61,329 bases of DNA from a virus. Location of the stretch: positions 1 through 61,329 of the IMG/VR virus record IMGVR_UViG_3300010430_000035; one strand, 5' to 3'. Numbering within the stretch: the first letter of the stretch is position 1; each line of letters opens with the position of its first letter. Positions 60,316 to 61,329 of this stretch are shown here, in pieces. Below the pieces are notes generated by a model. The model did no database searches. It was not told where the DNA came from and saw only the letters and a program-made list of their open reading frames with translations. Position numbers and translations under genes: made by a program.

Positions 60316-61028
60316 CCGTTGATGACAGCCAAGGCATCCTTGGTGTCCTGACCGACCGAGGTTACAGCCGCCTTGTCCCAGTAGATGTATCCGTCGAAGC
60401 CCAGCTGGCGCAGCCACAGGGCGTCCTCCATCATTCGGTCGATGGTGACCTCGTCGTCGCCCGAGCCGCGGTAGTAGCCGGCGTGAATGGGAATGTCAGG
60501 ATAGTACGACAGTGCCAGTCCGTACTGGATTCGGATGCGCTTCCTCCACTCTTCCTGATTCGGCGCGGTGACCGGATAGCAGTCGATGTGCATGAAGTCG
60601 ACAAGCCCGCTGATGTGGTCGGAGCACAGGGCGTCCCGACGGGTCATCTCTTCCCATTCAGTATTGAAGTTCTTTGCAGAGAAGGGGATGCCGTACACGC
60701 CGAAGTGGACGTCGGGGCGAGCTGCACGAGCCGCTTCCAAGAAGTCTCGGCGGATGGTGGCAGATGTAGCGGGGTTCGCGTTGGGGTGTGCAAGGTCCAG
60801 ATTGACGTCAGTGTGGTCGGGGTCCAAGCTGCCCTCGATGTCGAGGTAGCAGTATCCGTTCTGGGGGACGTCCGCCATCTGGTCTATCAGCCCGTCGGTC
60901 CACGGGATGCGGAAGTCCTTGGTCGGCGGCGTCCACGAGCCTTCAACAATCAAGCCGTAGGGGATTGACTTGTGGGTCTCGTAGAGTGTGTCGAGAATCG
61001 GGTCCTGCGTGCTATTGATTACCTTCAT
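60297..61028 (-). CDS. TIM-barrel glycosidase-like protein, 243 aa
   Basis: CAGGAG precedes ATG 61028. Strand-like segments NGYCYLDIEGS, VHFGVYGI, VDFMHIDCYP, IPIHAGYYRGSG and FDGYIYWD follow the spacing of a beta/alpha barrel, and a Glu in DIEG could be catalytic. No signal peptide. It may be a virion depolymerase or a lysis enzyme. Family uncertain. Confidence 0.6.
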   Translation of the reverse strand: MKVINSTQDPILDTLYETHKSIPYGLIVEGSWTPPTKDFRIPWTDGLIDQMADVPQNGYCYLDIEGSLDPDHTDVNLDLAHPNANPATSATIRRDFLEAARAARPDVHFGVYGIPFSAKNFNTEWEEMTRRDALCSDHISGLVDFMHIDCYPVTAPNQEEWRKRIRIQYGLALSYYPDIPIHAGYYRGSGDDEVTIDRMMEDALWLRQLGFDGYIYWDKAAVTSVGQDTKDALAVINGWNAVP

Positions 61029-61260
61029 TGGTTTCTCCTGAGTTATTGCCTGCATCCAGTTGCAGGCAGTATTGGTAGTGTCGCAGATAATCGGGTCGGC
61101 TCAATAGCGTCTCGTGGTCCGAGAGGGCTCCAGCCCCCACCTGCTTTTTCGCATACTCCTTGCAGTCCGTCACGTTAAACGGGTCGATATAGCTCTGAGC
61201 GAAGGTGCTTACCGTTCCTCCGAGTATTGCGCCGATGGTGAGGGGTATAAGGTCTTTCAT
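61012..61260 (-). CDS. Membrane or exported small protein, 82 aa
   Basis: GGGGAAGGG precedes ATG 61260. The N-terminus (LIPLTIGAILGGTVSTFAQS) is a signal peptide or membrane helix; two Cys (near 33 and 66) might form a disulphide. The C-terminus is acidic. It overlaps the glycosidase-like gene by 17 bases. Confidence 0.6.
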   Translation of the reverse strand: MKDLIPLTIGAILGGTVSTFAQSYIDPFNVTDCKEYAKKQVGAGALSDHETLLSRPDYLRHYQYCLQLDAGNNSGETNEGNQ

Positions 61261-61329
61261 CCCTTCCCCGCCATAGCCAGTACAGCGTTCATAGCGTCAT
61301 AACGCGCCACCTGTTCTCTGTTAGTGGTC
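61257..61329 (-). CDS. C-terminal fragment of a gene entering from the right edge
   Basis: The frame ends VLAMAGKG with TGA 61259-61257 overlapping the next start as ATGA. 23 codons are visible. Too short to identify. Confidence 0.5.
   Translation of the reverse strand, partial: TTNREQVARYDAMNAVLAMAGKG

Noticed and set aside
1-61329. Window as a closed circular genome
   Set aside because: Joining the ends would stop the left partial gene after two more codons, which does not prove or exclude circularity; without read data both edges are treated as open.
1-61329. CRISPR array, insertion sequence, integrase or attachment site
   Set aside because: No regularly spaced repeats, transposase or recombinase frame was found in the window.

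Overview
The window looks like most of the genome of a tailed dsDNA bacteriophage with podovirus-type morphogenesis. Small and large terminase, portal, scaffold, coat, adaptor and tail-hub genes are followed by lysis genes and a run of internal (ejected) virion proteins. There is no tape measure, sheath or major tail protein. Genes are tightly packed (ATGA, GTGA, TAATG overlaps), moderately GC-rich and mostly preceded by AGGAGG-type ribosome sites. Promoters match bacterial sigma-70. The host is therefore probably a Gram-negative bacterium (inner- and outer-membrane spanin-like pair, M15 endolysin, Tat-like and lipoprotein signals). No integrase or DNA polymerase was recognised. Partial genes at both edges show that the window is an excerpt or an arbitrarily opened genome.

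Layout. 1-4348 (minus): SprT-like protein, winged-helix protein, YqaJ-like exonuclease and RecT recombinase. 4449-6311 (plus): a short operon ending in an HNH-like protein and a RusA-like resolvase. 6372-10651 (minus): about fifteen small early genes in three promoter cassettes (DUF2958, DnaJ-type zinc finger, C39-like cysteine peptidase fold). 10652-15811 (plus): a possible small RNA, then small early genes, an alarmone-hydrolase-like HD protein and replication O/P-like proteins. 15812-22863: a structured leader, terS, two tail-spike-like proteins (one with a polysaccharide deacetylase domain), terL and a possible regulator. 22894-24338: about 1.45 kb without genes that looks like one giant structured RNA with a tRNA-shaped domain inside. 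24406-39095: fibre-like protein, portal, scaffold, coat, adaptor and tail proteins. 39095-41338: lysis. 41354-59586: ejected proteins, ending in a 4389-residue polyvalent megaprotein. 59528-61329 (minus): GNAT/Mom-like protein, TIM-barrel glycosidase-like protein and membrane proteins.

Two systems stand out. First, ten sigma-70 promoters on both strands carry a 13-bp palindromic operator (TCCAG N3 CTGGA) between -35 and -10. At six of them a hairpin with an RAUGGG hexaloop starts exactly at the predicted +1, which suggests one regulon with a DNA-level and an RNA-level control. Second, the same operator-promoter drives the giant RNA, which resembles the ornate phage RNAs of the GOLLD/ROOL kind in size, setting and tRNA content, although no covariance search could be run here.
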